A stretch of DNA of 64,000 bases, taken from Alloyangia pacifica (GTDB lineage: Bacteria > Pseudomonadota > Alphaproteobacteria > Rhodobacterales > Rhodobacteraceae). The stretch covers positions 209,392-273,391 of the forward strand of contig NZ_JAIVKX010000009.1 in assembly GCF_020524285.1 (NCBI RefSeq). Reading direction: 5' to 3'. Below, one piece after another: positions 51,365-60,469 of this stretch. The translations under genes and the position numbers were made by a program. The notes beneath the pieces are model-generated. The model ran no database searches and had not been told where the DNA came from. It saw nothing but the letters and a program-made list of their open reading frames with translations. How positions within the stretch are numbered: the stretch's first letter is position 1; each line of letters opens with the position of its first letter.

Positions 51365-54300
51365 ATGACCCCCTATGCAGAGCTCTGCGTCACCAGCAAC
51401 TTCACCTTCCTCACCGGCGCCTCCCACCCCGAGGAGCTAGTCACCCGCGCCGCCGAACTGGGCCTCGAGGCGATCGCCATCACCGACCGCAACTCGGTGG
51501 CCGGGGTGGTGCGCGCCTTCTCGGCGCTGAAGGAGCTGGAGCGGCTGCAGGGCGAGGCCCGCGAGGCGGCGGAAGCGGCAGCGCGCGAGGCCCCGGCGAT
51601 CCGTTCGCAGTCTCTGACCGATCCGTCGAGCCGCCAGCGCGTGGCCCAGGTGCCGCCCGGTGCCGCGCCGCTGCTGCCGCCCGAACGCCCGCTGCCCCGG
51701 CTCATCGCGGGGGCGCGGCTGGTGCTGTCCGACAGCCCGCTCGAGTGGCTCGCCCTGCCCTGCGACATCGCCGCCTGGGCGCGGCTGACGCGGCTGCTGT
51801 CGCTGGGCAAGCGGCGGGCGGAGAAAGGCGCGTGTCACCTCACCCGCGCCGACCTGCATGCCGCCTGCGAGGGGATGATCCTCATCGCCCTGCCGCCCGA
51901 CCCGCTGGAACCCGGGGCACCCCGCACGCTCCCCGACCCCGAGCTGCGCGAGATGCTGAGGCGCTGCCCCGGCCGCACCTATCTCGGGGCCGCGCCAGTC
52001 TACGACGGGCGCGACCAGATCCGGCTCGACCGCCTCGCGCGGCTGTCGCAGCAGACCGGCCTGCCGCTGGTGGCCGTGGGGGACACGCTCATGCACCGCT
52101 CGGCCCGGCGCCCGCTGGCCGATGTGCTGACCTGCCTGCGCGAGGGCTGCACCATCGACAATATCGGCAGCCGGCGGCTGACCAACGGCGAGCGGCGGCT
52201 GAAGTCCGGCGACGAGATGGCCCGGCTCTTCCACCGCTACCCCGCCGCCCTGCGCCGCACCACCGAGATCTCGGGTCGCTGCGCCTTCCGCCTCGACGAG
52301 CTGCGGTACCAGTACCCCGACGAGGCACGGGACGGCGAGCCGGCGCAGGACCGGCTCGCCCGGCTCTCGCGCGAGGGGCTGCACTGGCGCTACCCCGCAG
52401 GCCCGCCGCCGAAGATCGTGCACCGGGTGGAAAAGGAACTGCGGCTGATCGGCGAGATGAGCTACGCCTCCTACTTCCTGACGGTCTACGACATCGTCGC
52501 CTTTGCCCGTTCGCGCGGCATCCTGTGCCAGGGGCGCGGCTCGGCGGCCAACTCGGTGGTCTGCTACCTGCTCGGCGTCACCGAGGTGCCGCCCGAGAGC
52601 ATCACGCTGATCTTCGAGCGCTTCATCTCCAAGGAACGCGGCGAGCCGCCCGACATCGACGTCGATTTCGAGCATGAGCGCCGCGAAGAGGTGATCCAGT
52701 GGATCTACGAACGCTACGGCCGCGAGCGCGCCGGGCTCACCGCCACGGTGATCCACTTCCGCTCGCGTGCGGCGATCCGCGAGGTGGGCAAGGTGATGGG
52801 GCTGAGCCAGGACGTGATCGCAAGGCTCTCGGGGCAGATCTGGGGCTGGTCGTCGAGCGCCCCCGACGAGGACCGGATGCGCGACGCCGGGATCGACCCC
52901 ACCGACGACCGGGTGCTGATGACCGCCAAGCTGATCGAGGAGATCATCGGCTTCCCGCGCCACCTGTCGCAGCACGTCGGCGGCTTCGTCATCACCCAGG
53001 GGCGGCTCGACGAGCTTTGCCCGATCGAGAACGCGGCGATGGACGACCGCACGGTGATCGAATGGGACAAGGATGACATCGACGCGCTGGGACTTTTGAA
53101 GGTCGATATCCTCGCGCTGGGGATGCTGACCTGCATCCGCAAGGCGTTCTCGCTGCTGGTCGAGCACCGGGGCCAGCATCTGACGCTGGCCAACGTCCCC
53201 GCCGAAGACCCAAAGGTCTACGACATGCTCTGCCGTGCCGATGCCATCGGGGTGTTCCAAGTGGAGAGCCGGGCGCAGCTGAACTTCCTGCCCCGGATGC
53301 TGCCGCGGCGCTTCTATGACCTCGTGTGCGAGGTGGCCATCGTCCGCCCCGGCCCGATCCAGGGCGGCATGGTGCATCCCTTCATCAACCGCCGTCAGGG
53401 CAAGGAGCCGGTCGAAGACCTTGGCCCGGCGATGATGGAGGTGCTGGGCCGCACCTACGGCGTGCCGCTGTTTCAGGAGCAGGCGATGCAGATTGCCGTG
53501 GTCGCCGCCGGCTTCACCCCCGCCGAGGCCGACCGGCTGCGCCGCTCGCTCGCCACCTTCAAGCGCATGGGCACCATCGGGGCCTTCCGCGACCGGTTCG
53601 TGTCGGGGATGCTGGCGCGCGGCTATGCCGGGGATTTCGCCGAGCGCTGCTTTGCCCAGATCGAGGGCTTCGGCAGCTATGGCTTTCCCGAAAGCCACGC
53701 CGCCAGCTTTGCCCGGCTGGTCTACATCTCGGCCTGGCTGAAGAAGCACCACCAGGCGATCTTCACCTGCGCCCTGCTCAACTCGCAGCCCATGGGCTTC
53801 TACGCCCCGGCCCAGCTGGTGCGCGACGCGCGCGAGCACGGCGTCGAGGTGCGCCCGGTCTCGGTGAACCATTCCGACTGGGACAACACGCTCGAGCCCC
53901 GCCCCGATGGCAGCCTCGCCCTGCGGCTCGGCTTCCGCCAGATCAAGGGGCTGCGCGAGGAGGATGCGGCGTGGATCGTCGCGGCGCGCGGCAACGGTTA
54001 TCCCGATGTGGAAAGCCTCTGGCGCCGCGCCGGGGTGAAGCCCGCGACGCTGGAGCGGCTGGCCGAGGGCGACGGTTTTGCCGCGCTCGGCCTCACCCGG
54101 CGCGATGCGCTCTGGGCCGCCAAGGCGCTGCAGGCGCCGAAACCCCTGCCGCTCTTCGGGGGCGATGGCGAGGGTGACCTGGAGCCCGACGTGATCCTGC
54201 CCGCGATGACGCTCGGACAGGAAGTGGTCGAGGATTACCTCTCGCTGCGCCTGAGCCTGCGTGCCCACCCGATGGAACTCTTGCGCCCGCGCCTGCCGGA

Positions 54301-54748
54301 AAGCCTGCCGCATCTGCAGATGGACAAGGTGCCCCACCGCCACCGCATCACCGTCACCGGACTCGTCATCACCCGCCAGCGCCCCGGCACCGCCTCGGGG
54401 GTGATCTTCCTGACGCTGGAGGACGAGACCGGCACCTCCAACGTGGTGGTCTGGACGAAAATCTACGAGACCTTCCGCAAGGCGGTGATCGCGGGCCGAC
54501 TGCTGCGCGTCACCGGGCGGCTCGAGCGCGAGGGCGTGGTGACCCATCTCATCGCCGAGACGGTCGAGGACCTGTCGGAGCTGCTGTTCGATCTCGGCGG
54601 ACCGGTGCCGGTCCTCGGCCCGATCGAGAGCAACGACGGCCGCGCCGACGAAACCCGCCGCCCGGTCGGGGGCAGCCGCCGCGGCAGCGCCGCCCGGCAT
54701 CCCCGCGAGCAGGCAAAGAAACTGTTCCCGAGCCGGGACTTCCACTGA
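51365..54748 (+). CDS. dnaE2: Error-prone DNA polymerase DnaE2 (ImuC)
   Basis: A 1127-residue C-family polymerase for translesion synthesis. An N-terminal PHP domain starts YAELCVTSNFTFLTGASHP (19 residues) with an Ala/Glu-rich insertion at about residues 55-100. The palm has PPDIDVDFEHERREEV near residue 427, giving two catalytic aspartates, and QGRGSAANSVVCYLLG near 390. LFQEQAMQIAV and PESHAASFARLVYIS follow. A C-terminal OB domain contains TLEDETGTSNVVVW. It is the last gene of the SOS cassette with 10 bp to imuB. Confidence 0.96.
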   Translation: MTPYAELCVTSNFTFLTGASHPEELVTRAAELGLEAIAITDRNSVAGVVRAFSALKELERLQGEAREAAEAAAREAPAIRSQSLTDPSSRQRVAQVPPGAAPLLPPERPLPRLIAGARLVLSDSPLEWLALPCDIAAWARLTRLLSLGKRRAEKGACHLTRADLHAACEGMILIALPPDPLEPGAPRTLPDPELREMLRRCPGRTYLGAAPVYDGRDQIRLDRLARLSQQTGLPLVAVGDTLMHRSARRPLADVLTCLREGCTIDNIGSRRLTNGERRLKSGDEMARLFHRYPAALRRTTEISGRCAFRLDELRYQYPDEARDGEPAQDRLARLSREGLHWRYPAGPPPKIVHRVEKELRLIGEMSYASYFLTVYDIVAFARSRGILCQGRGSAANSVVCYLLGVTEVPPESITLIFERFISKERGEPPDIDVDFEHERREEVIQWIYERYGRERAGLTATVIHFRSRAAIREVGKVMGLSQDVIARLSGQIWGWSSSAPDEDRMRDAGIDPTDDRVLMTAKLIEEIIGFPRHLSQHVGGFVITQGRLDELCPIENAAMDDRTVIEWDKDDIDALGLLKVDILALGMLTCIRKAFSLLVEHRGQHLTLANVPAEDPKVYDMLCRADAIGVFQVESRAQLNFLPRMLPRRFYDLVCEVAIVRPGPIQGGMVHPFINRRQGKEPVEDLGPAMMEVLGRTYGVPLFQEQAMQIAVVAAGFTPAEADRLRRSLATFKRMGTIGAFRDRFVSGMLARGYAGDFAERCFAQIEGFGSYGFPESHAASFARLVYISAWLKKHHQAIFTCALLNSQPMGFYAPAQLVRDAREHGVEVRPVSVNHSDWDNTLEPRPDGSLALRLGFRQIKGLREEDAAWIVAARGNGYPDVESLWRRAGVKPATLERLAEGDGFAALGLTRRDALWAAKALQAPKPLPLFGGDGEGDLEPDVILPAMTLGQEVVEDYLSLRLSLRAHPMELLRPRLPESLPHLQMDKVPHRHRITVTGLVITRQRPGTASGVIFLTLEDETGTSNVVVWTKIYETFRKAVIAGRLLRVTGRLEREGVVTHLIAETVEDLSELLFDLGGPVPVLGPIESNDGRADETRRPVGGSRRGSAARHPREQAKKLFPSRDFH

Positions 54749-54897
54749 CAAGATCAACCAAAGGGCGAAGCCGCAGCCCCATCAGCTCGTGAAGAAGAGA
54801 AATCCCCGCTGCCACAAGATCACCATTGCGAAGCCGCCTCGGCTTACCGTAATTTCGATCCCCGTAAACTTGCTGTCCCAGGGCCACGGACCACGCA

Positions 54898-55539
54898 ATG
54901 ATTCTCGCCACAACCGATCTCGAAGCGACCGCTCTCTCGACGGTCATGGGCTATCTCGCGCAGCGCACCACCGTCTGCGCCAAGGTGCTCGACCAAGACG
55001 GCAAGGTGGTTGCCGTGAACAAACGCGGCCTCGAGCTGCTCGACACGGATGCCGATGCGATCTGTGGGCAGGTCTGGACCAGCTTCTGGGAGGGCGAGGA
55101 ATGCGCCAAGGCCGAGGCCGCGATAGCCACTGCCTTGGCAGGCAAGCCCGCGAGCTTCGTCGGCACCTTCGTGCATGAACACGCCGGTCCGAGCGTCTGG
55201 GAAGTGGAGATCGTGCCGCTGGACTGGAAGGACGGCAAGGTCGACCGCGTGCTCGCCCTGTCGTCCTTCATGTCCGGCATGGCGCCCAGCGGCAGGCGGA
55301 CCCGCGAAGATTTTGAGGACCGCCAGATGCTCGGCTCGCTCAGCGAGCTGTTCCACACGCTCAACAACCTCACCGCCGTGTCGACCAGCGCCGCAAACAT
55401 CCTGCGCCGCGGCGTCGATCAGGATCGCGCGGAGGCGCTCGCTGAAGCGCTCACCGAGGCCGGCGAGCGTGCCGCCCAAGCGGTGGAAAGCCTGCGTCGG
55501 CAGGTCGGCGGCCCGACGGACGGCGAGCAAGCCGCCTGA
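54898..55539 (+). CDS. PAS-domain protein with a DHp-like helical pair
   Basis: A 213-residue soluble protein. Residues about 10-130 look like a PAS domain (VCAKVLDQDGKVVAVNKRGLELL, part: VLDQDGKVVAVNKRGLELL). Residues about 145-205 form two helices with SELFHTLNNLTAVSTSAAN; His153 with Asn156-Asn157 resembles an H-box with the pattern H-x-x-N-N-L. No ATP-binding domain follows. It is convergent with bphP, and the two stops are 60 bp apart. It could be a sensor-phosphotransfer or dimerisation partner; the function is inferred from shape only. Confidence 0.65.
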   Translation: MILATTDLEATALSTVMGYLAQRTTVCAKVLDQDGKVVAVNKRGLELLDTDADAICGQVWTSFWEGEECAKAEAAIATALAGKPASFVGTFVHEHAGPSVWEVEIVPLDWKDGKVDRVLALSSFMSGMAPSGRRTREDFEDRQMLGSLSELFHTLNNLTAVSTSAANILRRGVDQDRAEALAEALTEAGERAAQAVESLRRQVGGPTDGEQAA

Positions 55540-55591
55540 GCGCCTCGCTTCCGCGCCTGCTCCGGCAGACGAACCGTCTCAGGCCTGATCG

Positions 55592-55613
55592 CCCAAGGTC
55601 AGCCCAAGGTCAG
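55592..55613. repeat. Tandem 11-bp duplication spanning the bphP stop codon
   Basis: CCCAAGGTCAG occurs twice in direct succession (55592-55602 and 55603-55613). On the minus strand the upstream copy encodes the C-terminal residues and the duplication covers the stop codon at 55599-55601. It looks like a recent replication slip that may have altered the C-terminus. Confidence 0.7.
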
Positions 55614-58163
55614 CCGACCGACCGCCTTTGACAGGGTCTCGATGGTGAAAGGCTTGCTGGTCATCGGCGCGCTGGGGAACCGCGACAGCCAGTCCGACTG
55701 CCCGGCATAGCCGCTCGCCAGCACGAAGGGCACACCGCGCCGTGCCAGCATCTCGGCCACCGGCAGGCTCGTCTCCGATCCGAGGTTCACGTCGAGCACC
55801 GCCACCGCCACCGGATGCGCGTCGATGATGCGCAGCGCCTCGGCCACCGACGAGGCGGTGTGCACCGTCTCGGCACCGAGGTCCGACAGGATGTCGGCGG
55901 CGTCCATGGCGATGATCATGTTGTCCTCGACCACCAGCGCCACGCCCGAGAGCCCCTCGCTCTCAACCGTCGCGCCCTCGGACGCCCGAGCCGCGACCGG
56001 TTCGGCCTCGGGCGCGTCGGTCACGTAGCGCTCCGGCAGCAGGAACTCGGCGCGCAGGCCGGTCACCTCGAAATGCACCTCGGCCTTGCCCTTCAGCTCG
56101 AAGGGAATGGACTTTTCGATGATCGTGGTGCCGAAGCCGCGCCGCTCCGGCGCGCGCACCGCCGGGCCGCCGCGTTCGGTCCAGCCGATCCGCACGACGC
56201 CGTCGGGCAGCCGCTCCACCGCCACCTCGACCCGCCCCGCGGGCCCCGAGAGGGCGCCGTATTTCACCGAGTTGGTCACCAGCTCATGCAGCACCAGCGC
56301 CATGGTCGAGAAGGCATCCGGCGCCAGCAGCACCGGCCTGCCGGTGATCGTCACCCGGTCCTGCTCGCCGGCGATATAGGCCTCGAGTTCGACCTCGAGC
56401 AGCTCGCGCAGCGCCACCGGCTGCCACTCGGTCGAGGTCAGCTGGTCATGCGCCTGCGCCAGCGCGTGGATGCGCCCGTCGACCGCGGCGGTGAACTCCT
56501 CGATGGTCTGCGCCGAGCGCCGCGACTGGCCGACCAGCGAGCGGATCAGCCCCAGCACGTTGCGCACCCGGTGGTTGAGTTCGGCGATCAGCAGCTCCTG
56601 CTGGTCCTGAGCGCGCTTGCGTTCGGCGTTCACCTCGTCGGAGAGCTTCAGAACCACCTCGAGCAGCGTCACGCGGATCGACTCGGCGGCCTTGAGCGCG
56701 GTGGTCGACCAGGTCTCCGAGCGGCCCGCCACGTCCTGCTGCCAGGTCTCGAAGCTCTTGCGCGGGGTCAGCCGCGCACCAAGCGGGCCGACCTCGACCG
56801 GCTTGTTGGGGTTGCCGGCCCAGTTCACCTGCCGCACCACCTCGGAACGGAACAGAACGAGGTAGTCGCGCGGCGTGCGCGAGACCGGAATGGCGAGGAT
56901 ACCGGCGCAATCCGGCAGCAGGCTTTCCATCGAGGGCATCCGCGCCGACAGGCAATCGGTGGCATAGACCCGGCTGGCAGCCGCGGTGTTGAGGAAACGT
57001 GCGACGGTCTGGAACGGCTCCTTCGGGGGCGCCAGACCCTGCGTCACGTATTCGCCGTCGGAATAGAGCGCGATGCCGTCATGCGGGATCACCTTGGCGA
57101 TCTCGCGAGCGATGCTGGGCAGGCTCGCCACCAGCCCCTCGCCCGAGCTGACCTGCATCATCAGCCGGTCGTGCAACCGCTGCGCCCGCCCGACGGTGTC
57201 GCTGGTCGCCTTGGCCTCCTGCCGCTCGAGTTCGTAGGCAAAGAACTGCGCCAGCAGTTCTACCGCGGTGCGCCGCTCATAGTCGACATGCAGCGGCGCG
57301 CGGTGATGGCAGGCGAACAGCCCCCAGAGCTCGCCGCGGATGACGATCGACACCGACATCGAGGCGCGCACCTTCATGTTGCGCAGGTATTCGAGGTGGA
57401 TCGGCGAGACCGCCCGCGACATCGCCAGCGAGAGATCCAGAGGCTGACCCTCGGGGCTCTGCTGCGGCACGATGGGCGAGACCTCGTCATCGACGTCTGC
57501 GATCAACCGCAGCAGGCTGCGCTTGTAGAGCGCCCGCGCCTGGCGGGGAATGTCGGAGGCCGGGAAATGCAGCCCGAGGTAGGTCTCGGCGTCGCCGCCG
57601 TCCTTGGCCTCGGCGATCACCGTGCCGTCACCCTCCGGGCCGAACTGGTAGACCATCACCCGGTCGAAGCCGGTCAGCGCGCGCAGCTGCCGTGCCGCCT
57701 CTTCCGAGGCGCCGACAAGGTCCTTCTGCGCCGAGACGCGCCGCAGCATGGGGGTGACCTGCGCCAGCTCGTCCTGCTCGCCGCTGCGCGACTTGGGCTC
57801 GAACTCGAAGATGAAGCTCAAGCCGGACTGATGCGCGCTGACGTCGAACAGCCGCCCGTCGCCGAAGACATCGAAGCCGAAGAGCCGCGCCACGGCGTTC
57901 TCGTGGCTGGTGCCGCCGAGCTTTTCGCGCAGCTTGGTGACGGTGTCGCGGGGCATGACCTCGCTGAAGCTGCGCCCCGTCAGCTCCTCTGCCTCGAGCC
58001 CCAGAAGTTGCCCGGCATTGCGCGAGACGTGCTGCACGATCCAATCGGCCGAGATGGCGACGAGTGCGGCGAAGCTCTGCACGTTGCCCAGTAGGTGGAT
58101 CGGTTCACGGTCGCAATTGGTCAGGTCGACGGGCGTGTCGGTCGAGATGAAGGAGTCGTTCAT
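55599..58163 (-). CDS. bphP: Bacteriophytochrome with HWE kinase and response regulator
   Basis: An 854-residue red/far-red light sensor. PAS at about 1-115 holds the biliverdin-binding Cys17 (TNCDREPIHLLG). GAF at about 130-305 has PASDIP at 201-206. PHY at about 320-500 has a tongue WAGNP at 448-452 and PRKSF at 467-471. An HWE-type kinase at about 520-715 has LNHRVRNVLGLIRSL with His531 and an N-box LHELVTNSVKYG. A C-terminal receiver at about 740-850 has phosphoacceptor Asp791 and Lys837. It is coupled to the heme oxygenase gene by an ATGA overlap. The output beyond the fused receiver is unknown. Confidence 0.95.
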   Translation of the reverse strand: MNDSFISTDTPVDLTNCDREPIHLLGNVQSFAALVAISADWIVQHVSRNAGQLLGLEAEELTGRSFSEVMPRDTVTKLREKLGGTSHENAVARLFGFDVFGDGRLFDVSAHQSGLSFIFEFEPKSRSGEQDELAQVTPMLRRVSAQKDLVGASEEAARQLRALTGFDRVMVYQFGPEGDGTVIAEAKDGGDAETYLGLHFPASDIPRQARALYKRSLLRLIADVDDEVSPIVPQQSPEGQPLDLSLAMSRAVSPIHLEYLRNMKVRASMSVSIVIRGELWGLFACHHRAPLHVDYERRTAVELLAQFFAYELERQEAKATSDTVGRAQRLHDRLMMQVSSGEGLVASLPSIAREIAKVIPHDGIALYSDGEYVTQGLAPPKEPFQTVARFLNTAAASRVYATDCLSARMPSMESLLPDCAGILAIPVSRTPRDYLVLFRSEVVRQVNWAGNPNKPVEVGPLGARLTPRKSFETWQQDVAGRSETWSTTALKAAESIRVTLLEVVLKLSDEVNAERKRAQDQQELLIAELNHRVRNVLGLIRSLVGQSRRSAQTIEEFTAAVDGRIHALAQAHDQLTSTEWQPVALRELLEVELEAYIAGEQDRVTITGRPVLLAPDAFSTMALVLHELVTNSVKYGALSGPAGRVEVAVERLPDGVVRIGWTERGGPAVRAPERRGFGTTIIEKSIPFELKGKAEVHFEVTGLRAEFLLPERYVTDAPEAEPVAARASEGATVESEGLSGVALVVEDNMIIAMDAADILSDLGAETVHTASSVAEALRIIDAHPVAVAVLDVNLGSETSLPVAEMLARRGVPFVLASGYAGQSDWLSRFPSAPMTSKPFTIETLSKAVGRLTLG

Positions 58164-58726
58164 GGTGCTCCGTTGGCAGGCGCGGTCAGAACGGCGCGTG
58201 CCTCGTGTTCGAAGATGGAAAAGCCGCGGATGGCGTCGCGCAGGACCCGCTGCGCCTCGGAGTCGGTGGCAGGCCGGGCACCAAGCCGCAGGCAGAAGGC
58301 GCGCCAGGCCACGCGATCGCCGGCCAGGGCGAAGAAGCCGCGCACGGGCGGTTCGGGCAGCGCGCGGCGCAGCACCGACACGCCAAGCTGGGAGCCGAGA
58401 AGCAGATAGGCCACCGCATCGCCGTGCAGCGGCAGGTCTAGCCCCGGCCCCGGCGAGGACGCCGGTCCAAGATCGTCGTCGAGCGCCGCCAGCGTGGCAC
58501 GCAGCGCCGTGCTGGCCTCGGCGGCATCCCAGCCGCAGGCCTCGGCAAGCCGAGTAAAACCACGTCTCTGCACGTCGCAGAACGCCCGGCGATCATGTTT
58601 GTCCGAAAGATCGAGACGCGAAAGTTCCGCGTCGAGCCTCTGATGCGGCCCCGCGGTCGCGCTGCGCAGCGCATCCCTGAGGTTGGCTTCCCGGAGCACC
58701 TCCGGGACGTCTACGAAGTCCTTCAC
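58160..58726 (-). CDS. bphO: Heme oxygenase (biliverdin-forming), BphO type
   Basis: The enzyme opens heme to biliverdin, the chromophore of the adjacent phytochrome. The 188-residue protein has LRSATAGPHQRLDAELSRLDL (part: SATAGPHQRLDAEL) with the proximal histidine His27, and GDAVAYLLLGSQLGVSVLRR (20 residues) near the middle, both family features. The GTG at 58724-58726 gives a length close to BphO and lies 41 bp behind an EcfG-like -10. A longer open frame to 59092 overlaps the FucU gene and does not look coding. It is the first gene of the bphO-bphP operon. Confidence 0.88.
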   Translation of the reverse strand: MKDFVDVPEVLREANLRDALRSATAGPHQRLDAELSRLDLSDKHDRRAFCDVQRRGFTRLAEACGWDAAEASTALRATLAALDDDLGPASSPGPGLDLPLHGDAVAYLLLGSQLGVSVLRRALPEPPVRGFFALAGDRVAWRAFCLRLGARPATDSEAQRVLRDAIRGFSIFEHEARAVLTAPANGAP

Positions 58727-58766
58727 CCTGCCTGGCCCTGCTTTTCTTATTTTCCCGACCGCATTA

Positions 58767-58791
58767 AACGCCCCGGTCCCGGAAAGGTTCC
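58767..58791 (-). promoter_or_regulatory. EcfG-like promoter of bphO-bphP
   Basis: On the minus strand GGAAC is followed after 16 bp by CGTT, matching the alphaproteobacterial general-stress sigma consensus GGAAC-N16/17-CGTT. The implied leader before the bphO GTG is about 31 nt. The site is consistent with general-stress control, though a chance match is possible. Confidence 0.55.
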
Positions 58792-58871
58792 GCGCCACGC
58801 AGAATTTTCCTGTTGCCTCCGAGCCTGTCCTGCTGTGCCTTGCAGGGCATGCATTGCTGCCGGAGGACTCC

Positions 58872-59294
58872 ATGCTGAAAACCATCGACCCGCTGCTCAC
58901 CGGGGATCTGCTCGCCATCCTGCGCGACATGGGCCACGGCGACGAGATCGTCCTCGTCGACGCCAACTTCCCCGCCGCGCGGGTCGCGCAACGGCTGGTG
59001 CGCCTGCCCGGCCTCGGCATCGACCGCGCCGCCGAGGCGATCCTGTCGCTGTTGCCGCTCGACGATTTCGTCGACGCCCCCGCCGCCGTCATGGCCTGCC
59101 CTGACGGGCGGCCCGAGATCTTCGATGTGTTCGACCGACTGCTCGCCGAGGCCGAGGGCGCGCCGGTGACGGTCGAACAGGTCGACCGCTTCGATTTCTA
59201 CGAACGCGCCAAGCGGGCCTACGCCGTGGTCGCCACCGGCGAGCGCCGGCTCTACGCCAACCTCATCCTCAAGAAGGGCGTGGTGCGGGCCTAG
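58872..59294 (+). CDS. RbsD/FucU family protein
   Basis: A 140-residue protein of the RbsD/FucU mutarotase family, which converts sugar anomers such as fucose or ribose. It begins MLKTIDPLLTGDLLAILRDMGHGDEIVLVDANFP (part: LLAILRDMGHGDEIVLVDA), with the conserved MGHGD and DANFP motifs near residues 20-33. GGAGGACTCC precedes the ATG. It is divergent from bphO and convergent with ugpC. No fucose or ribose genes adjoin it; the sugar is unknown. Confidence 0.9.
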   Translation: MLKTIDPLLTGDLLAILRDMGHGDEIVLVDANFPAARVAQRLVRLPGLGIDRAAEAILSLLPLDDFVDAPAAVMACPDGRPEIFDVFDRLLAEAEGAPVTVEQVDRFDFYERAKRAYAVVATGERRLYANLILKKGVVRA

Positions 59295-59307
59295 GGGACA
59301 TGCGCCC

Positions 59308-59324
59308 GGCCCGTTCACCGGGCC
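59308..59324. terminator. Short hairpin between FucU and ugpC
   Basis: A 6-bp stem GGCCCG/CGGGCC with a 5-nt loop in the 107-bp convergent interval. It could act as a weak bidirectional terminator. Confidence 0.4.
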
Positions 59325-59401
59325 ATGCTCGCGTGGCGGATCGCGGCGCGGCCTGAGCCTGAGTTCAACCGGGGCGCTCTGTGCCGCCGCTTCCCGGGCG
59401 A

Positions 59402-60469
59402 CTATGCAGGCACGGAGACCTGCTCCACCCGCTTGTCCATGCGGCGCCCGGTCTGCGCGTCGAAGAGATGCAGCCTCGCCGGATCGAGCGCGACGCGCAC
59501 CTCCGGCCCGAGCGGCGTGTCATGCGTGTCGGTGACCGCCAGCGCCTGATCGCCGACCATGCCGTGGATGATACGCTGCGCGCCCAGTTCCTCGATGTAG
59601 TCCACCCGCATCGGCAGGCCGGTGTCGACAATGCGGAGGTCCTCTGCGCGCAGCCCCAGCGTGACAGGCCCCGCCGCGTTGCCGAGGCGCGCCAGCGCGT
59701 GGCCCTCCAGCAAGAGCTGACCGCCCTCGATGTGCGCATCGAGAAGGCTCATGGCCGGTGCGCCGATGAAGGAGGCGACGAAGGTCGAGGCGGGCTTGCG
59801 GTAGACCTCGAGCGGCGCGCCGATCTGTTCGATCCGGCCGCCGTTCAGCACCACCAGCCGGTCGGCGAGAGTCATCGCCTCGAGCTGGTCGTGGGTCACG
59901 TAGAGCGAGGTCGTCCCGAGCCGCTGCTGCAGCTTGCGGATTTCCATGCGCATCGACACCCGCAGCTTGGCGTCGAGGTTCGACAGCGGCTCGTCGAAAA
60001 GGAAGGCGGCGGGCTGGCGCACGATGGCGCGGCCCATGGCCACCCGCTGCCTCTGGCCACCCGAGAGCGCGCGCGGCTTGCGGTCGAGGTATTGACCAAG
60101 CTCGAGCATCCGCGCCGCCTCGGCGACGCGCTCCTCGATCACCGCCTTGCTCTCGCCGCGGTTCTTCAGCCCGTAGGCCATGTTGTCGCGCACGCTCATG
60201 TGCGGGTAGAGCGCGTAGTTCTGGAACACCATGGCGATGTCGCGCTCGGCCGGGTCGAGATCATTCACCCGCCGCCCGCCGATTTGAACGTCGCCGCGGG
60301 TCACCGTCTCCAGCCCCGCCACCATGCGCAGCAGCGTGGACTTGCCGCAGCCCGAGGGGCCGACCAGAACGATGAACTCGCCGTCCTTGATGTCGATGGT
60401 CACGTCCGTGACGGCATCGACTCCGCCCGCATAGGTCTTGCCGACCGACTTGAGAGTAAGCTCAGCCAT
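59402..60469 (-). CDS. ugpC: sn-Glycerol-3-phosphate ABC transporter ATP-binding protein
   Basis: A 355-residue MalK-type ATPase. Walker [10 protein letters not shown] lies near residue 37, signature [16 protein letters not shown] near 133, and Walker [12 protein letters not shown] near 155. A C-terminal TOBE/OB regulatory domain with [10 protein letters not shown] is present. It is the last gene of ugpBAEC and its start overlaps the ugpE stop by one base. Confidence 0.92.
   Translation of the reverse strand: MAELTLKSVGKTYAGGVDAVTDVTIDIKDGEFIVLVGPSGCGKSTLLRMVAGLETVTRGDVQIGGRRVNDLDPAERDIAMVFQNYALYPHMSVRDNMAYGLKNRGESKAVIEERVAEAARMLELGQYLDRKPRALSGGQRQRVAMGRAIVRQPAAFLFDEPLSNLDAKLRVSMRMEIRKLQQRLGTTSLYVTHDQLEAMTLADRLVVLNGGRIEQIGAPLEVYRKPASTFVASFIGAPAMSLLDAHIEGGQLLLEGHALARLGNAAGPVTLGLRAEDLRIVDTGLPMRVDYIEELGAQRIIHGMVGDQALAVTDTHDTPLGPEVRVALDPARLHLFDAQTGRRMDKRVEQVSVPA

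Noticed and set aside
51437..54757. Open frame of about 1106 codons antisense to dnaE2
   Set aside because: Its composition is rich in His, Arg, Gln and Gly without motifs. It lies fully opposite a well-supported polymerase gene.
55815..58094. Open frame of about 759 codons antisense to bphP
   Set aside because: It has no recognisable domain and mirrors the coding frame of the phytochrome on the other strand.
58727..59092. Longer N-terminus for heme oxygenase
   Set aside because: The extension is Ser/Arg-rich, unlike BphO, and would overlap the RbsD/FucU gene on the other strand. The GTG at 58726 fits the promoter-like site.
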